Source: Thermoplasmata archaeon (GTDB lineage Archaea; Thermoplasmatota; Thermoplasmata; RBG-16-68-12; SOIM01). Taken from it: a stretch of 64,000 nucleotides of DNA. The position numbers and the translations under genes were made by a program. The stretch covers positions 1 to 64,000 of the forward strand of contig JAGLME010000008.1 of the NCBI GenBank assembly GCA_023140195.1, read 5' to 3'. Of the stretch, positions 17,986 to 26,964 are shown one piece after another; position 1 is the first letter of the stretch; each line of letters begins with the position of its first letter. The notes beneath the pieces are model-generated. The model was not told where the DNA came from, did not search any database, and saw only the letters and a program-made list of their open reading frames with translations.

Positions 17986-20373
17986 ATGAAATCTAGTCCG
18001 TTGAAACTAGGGGTGTATGTCTGCCAATGCGGACAGAATGTAGGGGGTGTTTTGGATGTCGATAGGCTTTCGGAGCAGGCTAGGTCCTATCCCGAGGTCG
18101 TTCTGACCAAGACGCATCCATTTCTCTGTTCGGAAGAGGGTCAGACACTCATTCAGAATGACATCAAGGAGAACGGTCTGGATAGGGTCGTAGTGGCAGC
18201 ATGTTCGCCCAAATTGCACGAGAGGACATTCAAGAGGGCTTTGGAAGAGGCGGAATTGAACCCCCATTGCCTAGAGATGGCCAACATCAGGGAACAGTGC
18301 GCCTGGGTTCACATGAAAGAACCCGAGAAGGCAACTGCCAAGGCCGGATCACTGATTGCAGCTTCGCTGGCACGCGCATCAACTATCGAACCTCTGGAGA
18401 TCGAAGAATCAGAAGTCACCAAAGCAGCCATGGTCATCGGCGGAGGTGTAGCTGGCATCCAAGCGGCCCTGGACATCGCTGATAACGGGTTCAAGGTGTA
18501 TCTGGTCGAGAAGGAACCTAGCATCGGGGGCAAGATGGCCCAGCTGGACAAGACCTTCCCCACTCTGGATTGCTCTGCCTGTATTCTGACTCCCAAAATG
18601 GTGGACGCAGCAAGACATCCGAACATCGAACTGGTAACATACGCTGACGTCAAAGAAGTGAAGGGAAGCATCGGCAATTTCACAGTGAAGGTCCTCAAGA
18701 AACCTAGATACATCGATGTGGACAAGTGCGTCGGGTGCGGCAATTGCGCTGAAGAGTGCAGGATGGCTGGCAGGGTGCCCAACGAGTTCGACGAGAATCT
18801 CGGGAAGCGCGGTGCTGCCTATATTCCGTTCCCCCAGGCTGTTCCCCTGAAGTACGTGATAGATCCCAATTCATGTCTCCTGATAACAAAAGGCGTGTGC
18901 GGCAAGACGCTCAAGTGTGCGGACGCGTGCAAACCCGGAGCGGTGGACTTCGATCAGAAACCTGAAGAAGTGGACATCGACGTGGGCGCAATAGTGATCG
19001 CCACCGGCTATGACCTTTACGATGCCAAGCTCAAGAAGGACCTTGGGTACGGGGAACTGGAGGGCGTCATCAACGGCATGGATTTCGAGAGACTGATTTG
19101 TGCGAACGGACCCCTAGAAGGCGATTTCTCCATCAACGGGAAGAAACCCACTACCGCCGCTTTCATCTCCTGCGTCGGGTCCAGGGAGAAGGACGGCAAC
19201 CATCACTGCTCAAGATTCTGCTGTATGTACTCGGCCAAGCAGGCCCACATGATCAAGGAGAGGGTCGGCGATGGGAACGTCGCCGTCTATTATACAGACA
19301 TGAGGGCTTTCGGCAAGGACTTCGAGGAGTTCTTCGTCAGGGTCAAGACCGAGGGCATCGATTACCGCCGAAGGGAACTGGACTCAGAGTTGAAGATAGA
19401 GAAGAAGGGCGAGGGTCTGGTCGTTAAAGCGAACGGATATCCGGATTTTGATGCTGATTTGGTGGTCCTCTCGGTAGGTGCCACACCTGTTGAGGGTACC
19501 GGATTTCTTTCAAACGCAATGAGGATCGAGAGGAGCCCTGACGGGTTCTTCAAGGAGTCGCATCCGGTCCTCAGCCCTGCCGATTCTATGGGACCTGGCA
19601 TCTTCCTGGCTGGTTGCGCTCAAGGGCCTAAGGATATCCCTGATTCTGTTGCCCAGGCATCCGCCGCGGCTGCGAAGGTCTCCGAAATCCTGAGCATGGA
19701 TAAGATAGAGTCCGACCCGCCAACGGCCAACGTCATCCGCTCCAAGTGTGCTGCGTGCTTGACCTGCTCGAGAGTATGTCCGTACAACGCCATCGAGACC
19801 AGCGGTGTCACATTCGCCCAGGTCATCCCCACCCAATGCGTGGGCTGCGGTATCTGTACTGCGTCTTGCCCAGGAGAAGCGATTGTGCTTCCCAATTTCG
19901 AGGATATGAATGTAGAGACCACCTTAGAGAAACTACTGGCTTCGAACCCTACCCCATCAGGCGAACAGCAGATAATCGCGTTCTGTTGCGACCACGGCGC
20001 GTACGAGGCGGCTGACCTGTGCGGAACTATGAGATTGGACCTGCCGGTACAGTTCAAGATTCTTCGTTTACCATGTTCCGGAAAGGTGGAGGTCCAGCAT
20101 CTTCTAAGAGCAGTCGAATTGGGCGCGGACGGGGTAATGGTCATCGGATGCAAGGACGGTAATTGTCATTACAGAAACGGGAGCGAGAGGGCTGGCAACA
20201 GGGTGGCAGCGGCCAAGGAGCTTCTGAAAGAGATAGGAGTGGACGAGAGCCGGCTGGAGATGTTCAATCTATCATCATCATTGGCTGAGGAGTTCCGGGA
20301 GATCGTGGTCAACATGACCGAACGGGCGAGGACCCTGGGTCCGACGTTCCAGAAGAGGGAGGTCAGCGCTTGA
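17986..20373 (+). CDS. hdrA: HdrA-MvhD fusion (flavin/Fe-S electron-bifurcating subunit)
   Basis: ATG 17986 is chosen; TTG 17980 is two codons upstream. About 795 residues. The N-terminal HdrA domain (LGVYVCQCGQNVGG, VVVAACSPKLHE) leads into the FAD-binding GGGVAGIQAALDIA (~150) with the Cys-bearing LDCSACILTPKM loop. An inserted 4Fe-4S motif CVGCGNCAEEC (~245), ISCVGSREKDG, and a C-terminal two-cluster ferredoxin (CAACLTCSRVCP, CVGCGICTASCP, ~588-630) follow. Residues ~660-770 are an MvhD domain (FCCDHGAYEAAD, PCSGKVEV, GCKDGNCHY). HdrA bifurcates electrons at FAD; MvhD passes them from the hydrogenase or formate dehydrogenase. First gene of the operon; it overlaps the next by 4 bp. Confidence 0.92.
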   Translation: MKSSPLKLGVYVCQCGQNVGGVLDVDRLSEQARSYPEVVLTKTHPFLCSEEGQTLIQNDIKENGLDRVVVAACSPKLHERTFKRALEEAELNPHCLEMANIREQCAWVHMKEPEKATAKAGSLIAASLARASTIEPLEIEESEVTKAAMVIGGGVAGIQAALDIADNGFKVYLVEKEPSIGGKMAQLDKTFPTLDCSACILTPKMVDAARHPNIELVTYADVKEVKGSIGNFTVKVLKKPRYIDVDKCVGCGNCAEECRMAGRVPNEFDENLGKRGAAYIPFPQAVPLKYVIDPNSCLLITKGVCGKTLKCADACKPGAVDFDQKPEEVDIDVGAIVIATGYDLYDAKLKKDLGYGELEGVINGMDFERLICANGPLEGDFSINGKKPTTAAFISCVGSREKDGNHHCSRFCCMYSAKQAHMIKERVGDGNVAVYYTDMRAFGKDFEEFFVRVKTEGIDYRRRELDSELKIEKKGEGLVVKANGYPDFDADLVVLSVGATPVEGTGFLSNAMRIERSPDGFFKESHPVLSPADSMGPGIFLAGCAQGPKDIPDSVAQASAAAAKVSEILSMDKIESDPPTANVIRSKCAACLTCSRVCPYNAIETSGVTFAQVIPTQCVGCGICTASCPGEAIVLPNFEDMNVETTLEKLLASNPTPSGEQQIIAFCCDHGAYEAADLCGTMRLDLPVQFKILRLPCSGKVEVQHLLRAVELGADGVMVIGCKDGNCHYRNGSERAGNRVAAAKELLKEIGVDESRLEMFNLSSSLAEEFREIVVNMTERARTLGPTFQKREVSA

Positions 20374-22394
20374 CCGAGGAACACACCCACGAGGTGGTTG
20401 ACGGGACGCCGGAGATGGACGAGCCCAGGATAGGCGTCTACATCTGCGACTGCGGAGTCAACATAGCAGCAACGGTGGACACCAAGGCCGTGACCGAACA
20501 CGCCAGCAAGCTCCCGTACGTGGTCATCGCCAAGAACTACAAATACATGTGTTCCGACCCGGGCCAGAACCTGATAAAGGACGACATCAAGGAGTACAAT
20601 CTGAACAGGGTGGTGGTCGCGTCTTGCACGCCCAGAATGCACGAGCCCACCTTCCGAGCGGCAGTGGTAGAGGCCGGATTGAACCCGTGTCTCTTCGAGA
20701 TGGCCAACATTCGGGAGCACTGCTCATGGATACACAAGGAGATGGACAGCGCAACAGTGAAGGCAATCAAGATCGTGGAGCTTTCGGTCGCCAGAGCCCC
20801 GTTGCTGGAACCTTTGACAGCCGCAGAGGTCGGCGTCACGCGTGTCGGACTGGTGGTCGGAGGGGGCATTGCCGGTGTCCGTGCGGCAAGGGACATTGCC
20901 GATCGTGGGTTCCCTGTACATCTCGTTGAAAGAGAACCATACCTGGGCGGAAGGATCATCTGGCTCAGCAAGCTTTTCCCATTAAGGAAGTGCGAGGAGG
21001 ACTGTGTGGGCGATTGCGCTCCGTGTTTCGTAACACCCGAACTGAAGGAGGCGGTCAACAATCCCAACATTCACGTTCACGTTAATTCAGAGGTTTCGGA
21101 CCTCGATGGCTACGTCGGCAACTTCAATGTCAAGATCAAGGAGAATCCGCTGTATGTGGACAAGGACCGTTGCACGCTGTGCGGTGAGTGCACAAAGGTG
21201 TGCCCCGTTTCAGTTAAGAACGATAACGATTACGGAATGAGCGAGAGGAAGGCGATATACCGACCGTCAGAAGCGGCTGTTCCCGTGACCTATGTTCTGG
21301 ATGATGTGAACTGCAGTTATTTCACCGGAGGCCAGTGCGAAGGACACCCATTATGCGTAGATGCGTGCAAGTTCGGTGCGATCAACATTGATGCAAAGGA
21401 GAGGACGGTCGAAGCCGAAGTGGGTGCGATAGTCGTCGCTACCGGGTCGGACAATTACGATGCTAGTCAGAAGAGTGAGTTGCTGCCCCAACATCCAAGG
21501 GTCATGACCGCGCCGGAGTTCGAGAGGATCTCAAGCCACCTGGGTCCGACCAAAGGCGAACTGCTGGTCAATGGTACCAAACCCGAGAAGGTTGCGTTCA
21601 TATCCTGCGTCGGAAGCCGAGAAGGCACCGGCAACACCTACTGTTCAAGGGTGTGCTGCATGTACACCGCAAAGGAGGCCCACACGGTCAGAAAGAAGCT
21701 TCCAGATGCCAAGATCACTGTTTACTACACCGATGTCCGAACCTTCGGCAAGGGGCACGACGAGTTCTACGTCAAGGTGCTCAACGAGGACGTCCAATAC
21801 AGGCAGAGGGAACTGGGTCATAGGCTGGAGGTCGTGGAGAACGGACCGAACGTGGTTGTGAGGGCCGAAGGACACGATGACTTTGAGGCCGACCTTGTTG
21901 TTCTTGCTACTGGTATGGTCCCGCGCTCGGATGCCGCCGAGGTGATGAGGCTTTTCAACATATCCAGATCTGCCGATGGTTTCTACCTTGAAGCACATCC
22001 CAAATTGAGACCTATCGATACTTTCACAGACGGGGTTTTCCTGGCAGGCTGCTGTCAGTTCCCCAAGGACATAACCGATACCATGTTCCAGGCTTCTGGA
22101 GCCGCTGCAAGGGCATGCGGGATACTCTCCAGTCCGAAACTGTCTCTCGGTGAGGCGGTCGCCTTTGCGGACGAGACTTGCACCGGCTGCGGTCAATGCG
22201 TTGAGACCTGCCAATACAGCGCGATCTCCCTGGAGGAGAAGGACGGGAAGGTGGTCGCGGTCGTCAACGACATCCTGTGCAAGGCATGCGGCACCTGTAT
22301 CGCGGCATGTCCGTCAGGTTCGATGCAGCAAAAGCATTACACCGATGAGCAGGTCCTGGCCATGATATCCGCCATGGGAGGGAGCTCAGTATGA
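20370..22394 (+). CDS. hdrA: Second HdrA (heterodisulfide reductase subunit A-like, FAD/Fe-S)
   Basis: TTG start overlapping the previous TGA, preceded by GGGAGGTC. 674 residues with the same plan as the first copy but no MvhD: IGVYICDCGVNIAA, VVVASCTPRMHEP, FAD site GGGIAGVRAARDIADRG, a Cys-rich loop CEEDCVGDCAPC before FVTPELKE, ferredoxin-like CTLCGECTKVCP, SCVGSREGTGN, and a C-terminal pair CTGCGQCVETC / CKACGTCIAACP. The altered Cys loop suggests a different flavin or cluster environment from the first copy. Two non-identical HdrA subunits in one operon suggest a heteromeric core. Partner HdrB/HdrC genes are not in the window. Confidence 0.92.
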   Translation: MTEEHTHEVVDGTPEMDEPRIGVYICDCGVNIAATVDTKAVTEHASKLPYVVIAKNYKYMCSDPGQNLIKDDIKEYNLNRVVVASCTPRMHEPTFRAAVVEAGLNPCLFEMANIREHCSWIHKEMDSATVKAIKIVELSVARAPLLEPLTAAEVGVTRVGLVVGGGIAGVRAARDIADRGFPVHLVEREPYLGGRIIWLSKLFPLRKCEEDCVGDCAPCFVTPELKEAVNNPNIHVHVNSEVSDLDGYVGNFNVKIKENPLYVDKDRCTLCGECTKVCPVSVKNDNDYGMSERKAIYRPSEAAVPVTYVLDDVNCSYFTGGQCEGHPLCVDACKFGAINIDAKERTVEAEVGAIVVATGSDNYDASQKSELLPQHPRVMTAPEFERISSHLGPTKGELLVNGTKPEKVAFISCVGSREGTGNTYCSRVCCMYTAKEAHTVRKKLPDAKITVYYTDVRTFGKGHDEFYVKVLNEDVQYRQRELGHRLEVVENGPNVVVRAEGHDDFEADLVVLATGMVPRSDAAEVMRLFNISRSADGFYLEAHPKLRPIDTFTDGVFLAGCCQFPKDITDTMFQASGAAARACGILSSPKLSLGEAVAFADETCTGCGQCVETCQYSAISLEEKDGKVVAVVNDILCKACGTCIAACPSGSMQQKHYTDEQVLAMISAMGGSSV

Positions 22395-22822
22395 CCGACT
22401 TCGAGCCGAACATCCTGGCTTTCTGCTGCAACTGGTGCTCCTACGCCGCTGCGGACCTTGCGGGCATCGGGAGGATGAAGCAGCCGACCAATGTCAAGAT
22501 CGTGAGAGTAATGTGCTCAGGAAGGGTCAAACCGGAGTTCGTCATCAAAGCGCTGGCCGACGGCGTGGACGGCGTTCTCATACTGGGCTGTCACATCGGG
22601 GATTGTCATTACGTCAGCGGGAATCACAGGACCAAGAAGAGATTCGAGATATTCTCCAAGTTGCTGGGTCACATGGGGATCGACCCCCGAAGGATAAGGC
22701 TGGACTGGGCATCCGCTGCAGAGGCGATTGAGTTCGCCAAGATTATTACCGATTTCACTGAGACGATCAAGGAACTGGGACCGAACAATTACGCTGGTAA
22801 ACATGAACGAGCAACTGCGTGA
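22391..22822 (+). CDS. mvhD: MvhD-like hydrogenase/formate dehydrogenase Fe-S subunit
   Basis: 143 residues; starts 4 bp inside the previous gene (ATGA). Conserved cysteines in FCCNWCSYAAADLAG, VMCSGRVKPEF and LGCHIGDCHYVSGN bind the [2Fe-2S] cluster of MvhD/FlpD, which links a hydrogenase or formate dehydrogenase to HdrA. This is the second MvhD unit of the operon; the first is fused to HdrA. Each HdrA may therefore have its own electron entry point (inference). Confidence 0.9.
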   Translation: MTDFEPNILAFCCNWCSYAAADLAGIGRMKQPTNVKIVRVMCSGRVKPEFVIKALADGVDGVLILGCHIGDCHYVSGNHRTKKRFEIFSKLLGHMGIDPRRIRLDWASAAEAIEFAKIITDFTETIKELGPNNYAGKHERATA

Positions 22823-23585
22823 GGTAGTAAAGGGTCTATTCGCAAGGGACGAGGTCGAGGTCGTCGTCAGCCTGAAGCTTAACGAGGGTTGCGTTGCGCC
22901 TCACATGTACTCAAAGGAGGACGACCTTTCTTCAATGGTCCACTCTCCCAAATATCCGATAGGTATCGTCGTTTCGATGATACAGAAGAAATATCCAGAT
23001 ACGAAGATTGGCGTAGTCATTAGGGGCTGTGATGAGAGGATACTGATAGAACTCGCAAAGAGGAACCAAGTGAACCTGGACAACATAGTCCTTGTCGGCA
23101 TTGCTTGTACTGAAGAAGACGCGAAGGACTGCCTGTGCGAAACCCCGTTCCCCACTAAGATTGACATCGGCGAGAAGGTGGAAGGCATCACCACCGATGA
23201 GAACATCGAGAAGATATCCCAGATGGACATGGATGAGCGGTTCGATTACTGGATGGGCCAGTTCGACAAGTGCATGAAGTGTTACGGTTGCGTTTACGCC
23301 TGCCCGACGTGCATATGCGAGAATTGCATCCTCGAAGAGGATATGTGGGTGAAGACAGGTGAGCTCCCGCCGGAGTTCCCGTCATTCCATTTGATTAGGG
23401 CTTACCACTCGACGGACAGGTGCGTGGACTGCCACGAGTGCGAGAGGGCTTGCCCGGCACACATTCCACTTGTGACCCTTTACAGGATGATCAGAAAGGA
23501 CGTCGAGGACATGTTCGGATACAAGATCGGAACCGATGTTAATGAGAAGCCTCCGCTGGTCACCGTTCTCGAGGAGGAGGGCTGA
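22803..23585 (+). CDS. FdhB/FrhB-like Fe-S subunit with two 4Fe-4S clusters
   Basis: ATG 22803 (NEQLREVVKGL) overlaps the end of mvhD by 20 bp; a longer frame from 22728 would overlap it further and is unlikely. About 260 residues. An N-terminal FrhB/FdhB-like part (IGIVVSMIQKKYPDTKIG, VIRGCDERILIEL) is followed by ferredoxin motifs CMKCYGCVYACP (with an extra CICENC) and CVDCHECERACP, the latter in an HdrC-like spacing ahead of LVTLYRMI. It probably carries electrons between FdhA and the HdrA/MvhD proteins. Whether it binds F420 or flavin cannot be told. Its TGA overlaps the ATG of fdhA. Confidence 0.8.
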   Translation: MNEQLREVVKGLFARDEVEVVVSLKLNEGCVAPHMYSKEDDLSSMVHSPKYPIGIVVSMIQKKYPDTKIGVVIRGCDERILIELAKRNQVNLDNIVLVGIACTEEDAKDCLCETPFPTKIDIGEKVEGITTDENIEKISQMDMDERFDYWMGQFDKCMKCYGCVYACPTCICENCILEEDMWVKTGELPPEFPSFHLIRAYHSTDRCVDCHECERACPAHIPLVTLYRMIRKDVEDMFGYKIGTDVNEKPPLVTVLEEEG

Positions 23586-25630
23586 TGAAGTACGAGAGCG
23601 TTCCTTCCATCTGTCCTTACTGCGGCTGCGGCTGCGGAATTCTACTTCAGGTCCTGGATGGGGAATTGGTCGGCGTTCTGCCGCAGAAGAATCATCCGAT
23701 AAATCGAGGTGCCCTTTGCATCAAGGGCTGGAACAGCTGGCAGTTCGTGAACAACAAGGATCGGTTGACGACGCCTCTGATGAAGGAGAACGGGGAGTTC
23801 AAACCCGTCTCATGGGATGAGGCGCTTACGTTCATTGCGGAAAAGCTCAGCAAGATCAAGCAAGGGTCTGGGCCCGATTCACTGGCGGTATTGGCCTCTG
23901 CCAAATGCACTAACGAGGAGAACTACATCATACAGAAGTTCACGAGGGCGGTTCTGGGGACGAACAACATCGACCACTGCGCAAGGCTCTGCCATGCGTC
24001 CACCGTCACCGGTCTGGTGGGGTCGTTCGGCAGCGGCGCGATGACCAACTCGGTACCTGAGTTCGTGGAGTCAGACGTCATTCTCATCACGGGTTCCAAC
24101 ACAATTGAACAGCACCCTCTGATAGGAAGCTGGCTTTTGGAGGCCAAGGAAAAGGGGACCAAGTTCATCGTTGTCGATCCAAGGGAGATACCGATGGTCA
24201 AGTTCGCGGACATATACCTGCAGTTCAAACCCGGGACCGATGTGGCCTGGCTCAATGCGTTCATGAACATCATAATCCAAGAAGGGCTGGAGGACAAGAA
24301 GTTCATCGGGGAGAGGACCGAGGGCTACGAGGAGCTCAAGAATGCGGTTGGGAACTACACCCCCGAACTGGCGGAGAAGATATCCGGCATTCCCAAGGAG
24401 AAGCTCATAGAAGCGGCCAAGATGTTCGGTTCTGCCGACAAAGGCTCGATCATATACTCGATGGGGATAACCCAGCACATCACAGGTACGGACAACGTCC
24501 AGTCGGTGGCGAACCTGGCGATGTTGACAGGAAACGTTGGCAGAAGGGGCACCGGCGTGAATCCGCTGAGGGGACAGAACAACGTTCAAGGCGCCTGCGA
24601 CGTAGGCGGGCTTCCGAACGTCTATCCGGGTTATCAAGCGGTTACCGATCCCAACAACAAAAAGAAGTTCGAGGATGCCTGGGGCGTACAACTGGATGAC
24701 AAGGCCGGGCTGACGGTCGTGGAGATACTGAACGGCGTTGACGAGGGCAAGATAAATGGCATTTTCATCATCGGGGAGAACCCAATGCTTTCCGATCCGG
24801 ACATCAACCATGTGAAGGAGGCCTTGCAGAATCTTGATCTGCTGGTAGTCCAAGACATCTTCATGTCCGAGACGGCCGAACTTGCGGACGTGGTCCTTCC
24901 TGCCGCTTCATACGCTGAGAAAGAGGGCACGTTCACTGGGACGGACAGGAGGGTTCAGAAATCTTCCAAGGCGATTGAGCCAGTCGGAGAATCTCGAGCG
25001 GATTGGGAGATCATTTGCGACATCGCCAGGAGGATGGGGGCCAAAGGCTTCGAATTCGAATCGTCTTCACAGATAATGGACGAGTTGGCCTCGGTCTCGC
25101 CCATCTACGGCGGATTGACATTTGAAAGACTGGGCAGCAACGGCGGGCTTCTCTGGCCTTGTCCTGACAAGACACACGAGGGCACTGAGTTCCTCCACTC
25201 CGGGAAGTTCACAAAGGGGAAAGGCAGCTTCATGCCGATCGAGTTCATAGAGCCGAACGAGCTCCCTGACGACGAGTATCCTCTCATTCTGAGCACGGGT
25301 AGACTGATGTTCCACTATCACACTGGCACCATGACGAGGCGGACTCCTGTGCTTGCGAACGAGGTCAAGACCGGTTTCGTGGAAATGCATCCGGACGACG
25401 CCGAGAAGTTGTCGATATCTGACGGGGAGATGGTCAAGGTCAGCAGCAGGAGGGGTGAGATCGAGATAGCTGCGCAGGTGACCGAGAAGATACGGCCAGG
25501 CGTGATATTCATACCATTCCATTTTGCCGAATGTGCTGCGAACGTGTTGACGAATCCTGCGTTGGACCCAAAGTCGAAGATCCCGGAACTGAAGGTCTGT
25601 TCTGCAAGGGTTGAGAAGATTCCAGTATGA
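23585..25630 (+). CDS. fdhA: Formate dehydrogenase catalytic subunit (Mo/W bis-MGD, Cys type)
   Basis: 681 residues. The N-terminal 4Fe-4S motif CPYCGCGCGI is followed by GALCIKGW. The active-site segment is DHCARLCHASTVTGL, with Cys136 in the place of the Sec/Cys metal ligand and the essential His next to it. Later come GITQHITGTDNVQS, NPLRGQNNVQGACDVG, and the C-terminal molydopterin-binding domain (LILSTGRLMFHYHTGTMTRRT). It oxidises formate, or reduces CO2 when run with bifurcated electrons. Start ATG overlaps the upstream stop (TGATG). The last 34 codons exist as a diverged second copy at 26244-26345. Confidence 0.93.
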   Translation: MKYESVPSICPYCGCGCGILLQVLDGELVGVLPQKNHPINRGALCIKGWNSWQFVNNKDRLTTPLMKENGEFKPVSWDEALTFIAEKLSKIKQGSGPDSLAVLASAKCTNEENYIIQKFTRAVLGTNNIDHCARLCHASTVTGLVGSFGSGAMTNSVPEFVESDVILITGSNTIEQHPLIGSWLLEAKEKGTKFIVVDPREIPMVKFADIYLQFKPGTDVAWLNAFMNIIIQEGLEDKKFIGERTEGYEELKNAVGNYTPELAEKISGIPKEKLIEAAKMFGSADKGSIIYSMGITQHITGTDNVQSVANLAMLTGNVGRRGTGVNPLRGQNNVQGACDVGGLPNVYPGYQAVTDPNNKKKFEDAWGVQLDDKAGLTVVEILNGVDEGKINGIFIIGENPMLSDPDINHVKEALQNLDLLVVQDIFMSETAELADVVLPAASYAEKEGTFTGTDRRVQKSSKAIEPVGESRADWEIICDIARRMGAKGFEFESSSQIMDELASVSPIYGGLTFERLGSNGGLLWPCPDKTHEGTEFLHSGKFTKGKGSFMPIEFIEPNELPDDEYPLILSTGRLMFHYHTGTMTRRTPVLANEVKTGFVEMHPDDAEKLSISDGEMVKVSSRRGEIEIAAQVTEKIRPGVIFIPFHFAECAANVLTNPALDPKSKIPELKVCSARVEKIPV

Positions 25631-25765
25631 TTATCATTCCATTTGATTCTCCTTGATATCTGTCCCCCTCATGGGAAGGATTATACTCTGCCGTGTCAAT
25701 TGGGTTTGAGAGGGATCTGTAAATGCCTTGCAGGACATGTGCATCTTCACGGTGGGAGATCCTAG

Positions 25766-26212
25766 ATGACTAGCAATCCTCCGAAAGATCAGAACTCGAT
25801 TCAGTGGTTCCGCAATTTAGCCCCACACATGTTCCTCCTTGGCCTACCCATTGCATTGCTCTTTCCATTAATAAGGTACATAGTTATCGAGATTGACAGG
25901 ACTGAAGGGGAATCTGCTTCGACGTTGTTCCCTTTTGTTCTGATCTTAGTCCTATTGGCAATGATGGCCTACATCGTGCTTGGTAGAATCAGCTTGGACA
26001 TCCCCTCGCGAGTAGGGATTTCCAGGACCGAAATACATCTGAGATATATTTCAGGTAAATGGGAGATCATGCCTCGAAGTTCTGTGACAGATTTGAAGAT
26101 CCGCAGGGATATCGGATTCAACCGCGTTGAACTCATAACTGGCAAAGGGATGATGAAGAGAATATTCACGATAAACAATTCCCTTATCTGGGCTTTCGTT
26201 GACCTAGATTGA
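25766..26212 (+). CDS. Two-TM membrane protein with a PH-like C-terminal domain, unknown function
   Basis: 148 residues; GGTGGGAG with a 7-nt spacer supports ATG 25766. Two hydrophobic helices (~25-45 and ~58-78) are followed by a compact beta-rich region (GISRTEIHLRYISGKWEIMP, SVTDLKIRRDIGFNRVELITG) like the bacterial PH / YdbS-type domains of small membrane proteins. I do not recognise a specific family. It sits between intact fdhA and a remnant copy of the fdhA 3' end, so it may have arrived with, or been trapped by, that duplication. Confidence 0.6.
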   Translation: MTSNPPKDQNSIQWFRNLAPHMFLLGLPIALLFPLIRYIVIEIDRTEGESASTLFPFVLILVLLAMMAYIVLGRISLDIPSRVGISRTEIHLRYISGKWEIMPRSSVTDLKIRRDIGFNRVELITGKGMMKRIFTINNSLIWAFVDLD

Positions 26213-26243
26213 GAAACTCTATCGTGAATCAAGGATTATTGAA

Positions 26244-26345
26244 GAATGTGCTTCCAATGTGCTGACGAATCCTGTGCTGGATCCAAAAGCGAAGATTCCA
26301 GAGTTGAAGGTTTGTTCTGCTAGGGTTGAAAAGATCACAGTATAA
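26244..26345 (+). pseudogene. Remnant of a second fdhA: last 33 codons and stop
   Basis: The 102 bp align without gaps to 25529-25630, the end of fdhA, at 83 of 102 positions. Translation keeps 29 of 33 residues (ECASNVLTNPVLDPKAKI and so on) and a stop at the same place. Most differences are synonymous, which implies the sequence diverged while part of a functional gene. Nothing of fdhA precedes codon 1 of the match. Its end overlaps the 3' end of vapC on the other strand. Confidence 0.85.
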
Positions 26346-26718
26346 TCACGTCTTCTACTTCTTTGAAGTCATTGTCTCTTGTCAACAGGGTCTGTTTGAT
26401 GCTCCTTGCACTGGCCAACACCAAGCCATCTCCAAGGCTGAATTTGGGGGCGCCCTTGTCACGCATTTCGTGCTTTATCTCCGAAGCGTCCACGCAGATG
26501 CTTTCAGTGAGAGGAATGACTCTTGCAGTTTCCTCGAGGTGTTTGAAAGGTCCGAACGGATCTATTCCGTTCTTAAAGCTCCAGTCGGAAAGCTCTCCGA
26601 TTTGAAAGACTGAAACGAAGAGGCTTTCGTTCCCAATGAGCTCCAAGATCTTCTTCACTCTTCGTGCCTCTGTGTCAGATTGTAACATGTCGATGATGAT
26701 GTTGGTGTCCAGAAACAT
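26335..26718 (-). CDS. vapC: VapC-type PIN-domain toxin
   Basis: 127 residues with the PIN acidic set: Asp4 (FLDTNIIID), Glu42 (IGELSDW), Asp97 (SLGDGLVLASAR) and Asp115 (TRDNDF). PIN toxins are Mg-dependent ribonucleases that cleave tRNA or rRNA. The ATG shares one base with the stop of the antitoxin gene (TGATG), so the two are translationally coupled. The last bases overlap the fdhA remnant on the opposite strand. Confidence 0.9.
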   Translation of the reverse strand: MFLDTNIIIDMLQSDTEARRVKKILELIGNESLFVSVFQIGELSDWSFKNGIDPFGPFKHLEETARVIPLTESICVDASEIKHEMRDKGAPKFSLGDGLVLASARSIKQTLLTRDNDFKEVEDVIIL

Positions 26719-26939
26719 CAGTACCTATCTTCCTTGTCCCGTTTGAATGGTTTGGTTCCCTTATAGAGGCCTATCATTTTCCTTAGCTTCTCATTCCTCT
26801 TCTTGAATGACGAAGGGGGTAACTCAAGTGGCACCTCATCACCCTTTGCGAATCCTCGTTCTTCAAGGATTTCTGATGGGATTATGACACCTAACGAGTT
26901 GCCGATTTGCCTCAGTTTGGCTTTGAAGACTTCTGTCAT
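26718..26939 (-). CDS. vapB: VapB/AbrB-type antitoxin
   Basis: 73 residues with an N-terminal AbrB/MazE swapped-hairpin motif (KAKLRQIGNSLGVIIPSEIL, GFAKGDEVPLEL) and a charged C-terminal tail rich in K/R that would wrap the toxin. ATG 26939 follows a TTG at 26942. It binds DNA and neutralises VapC. A perfect 18-bp palindrome lies 8 bp upstream and is the probable autoregulatory operator. Confidence 0.88.
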   Translation of the reverse strand: MTEVFKAKLRQIGNSLGVIIPSEILEERGFAKGDEVPLELPPSSFKKRNEKLRKMIGLYKGTKPFKRDKEDRY

Positions 26940-26946
26940 CAATATG

Positions 26947-26964
26947 TGTTATAACGTTATAACA
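26947..26964. promoter_or_regulatory. Palindromic operator of vapBC
   Basis: TGTTATAACGTTATAACA is a perfect 18-bp inverted repeat ending 8 bp before the vapB ATG. It overlaps the AT-rich promoter, as expected for binding by the VapB dimer or the VapBC complex. Confidence 0.7.
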
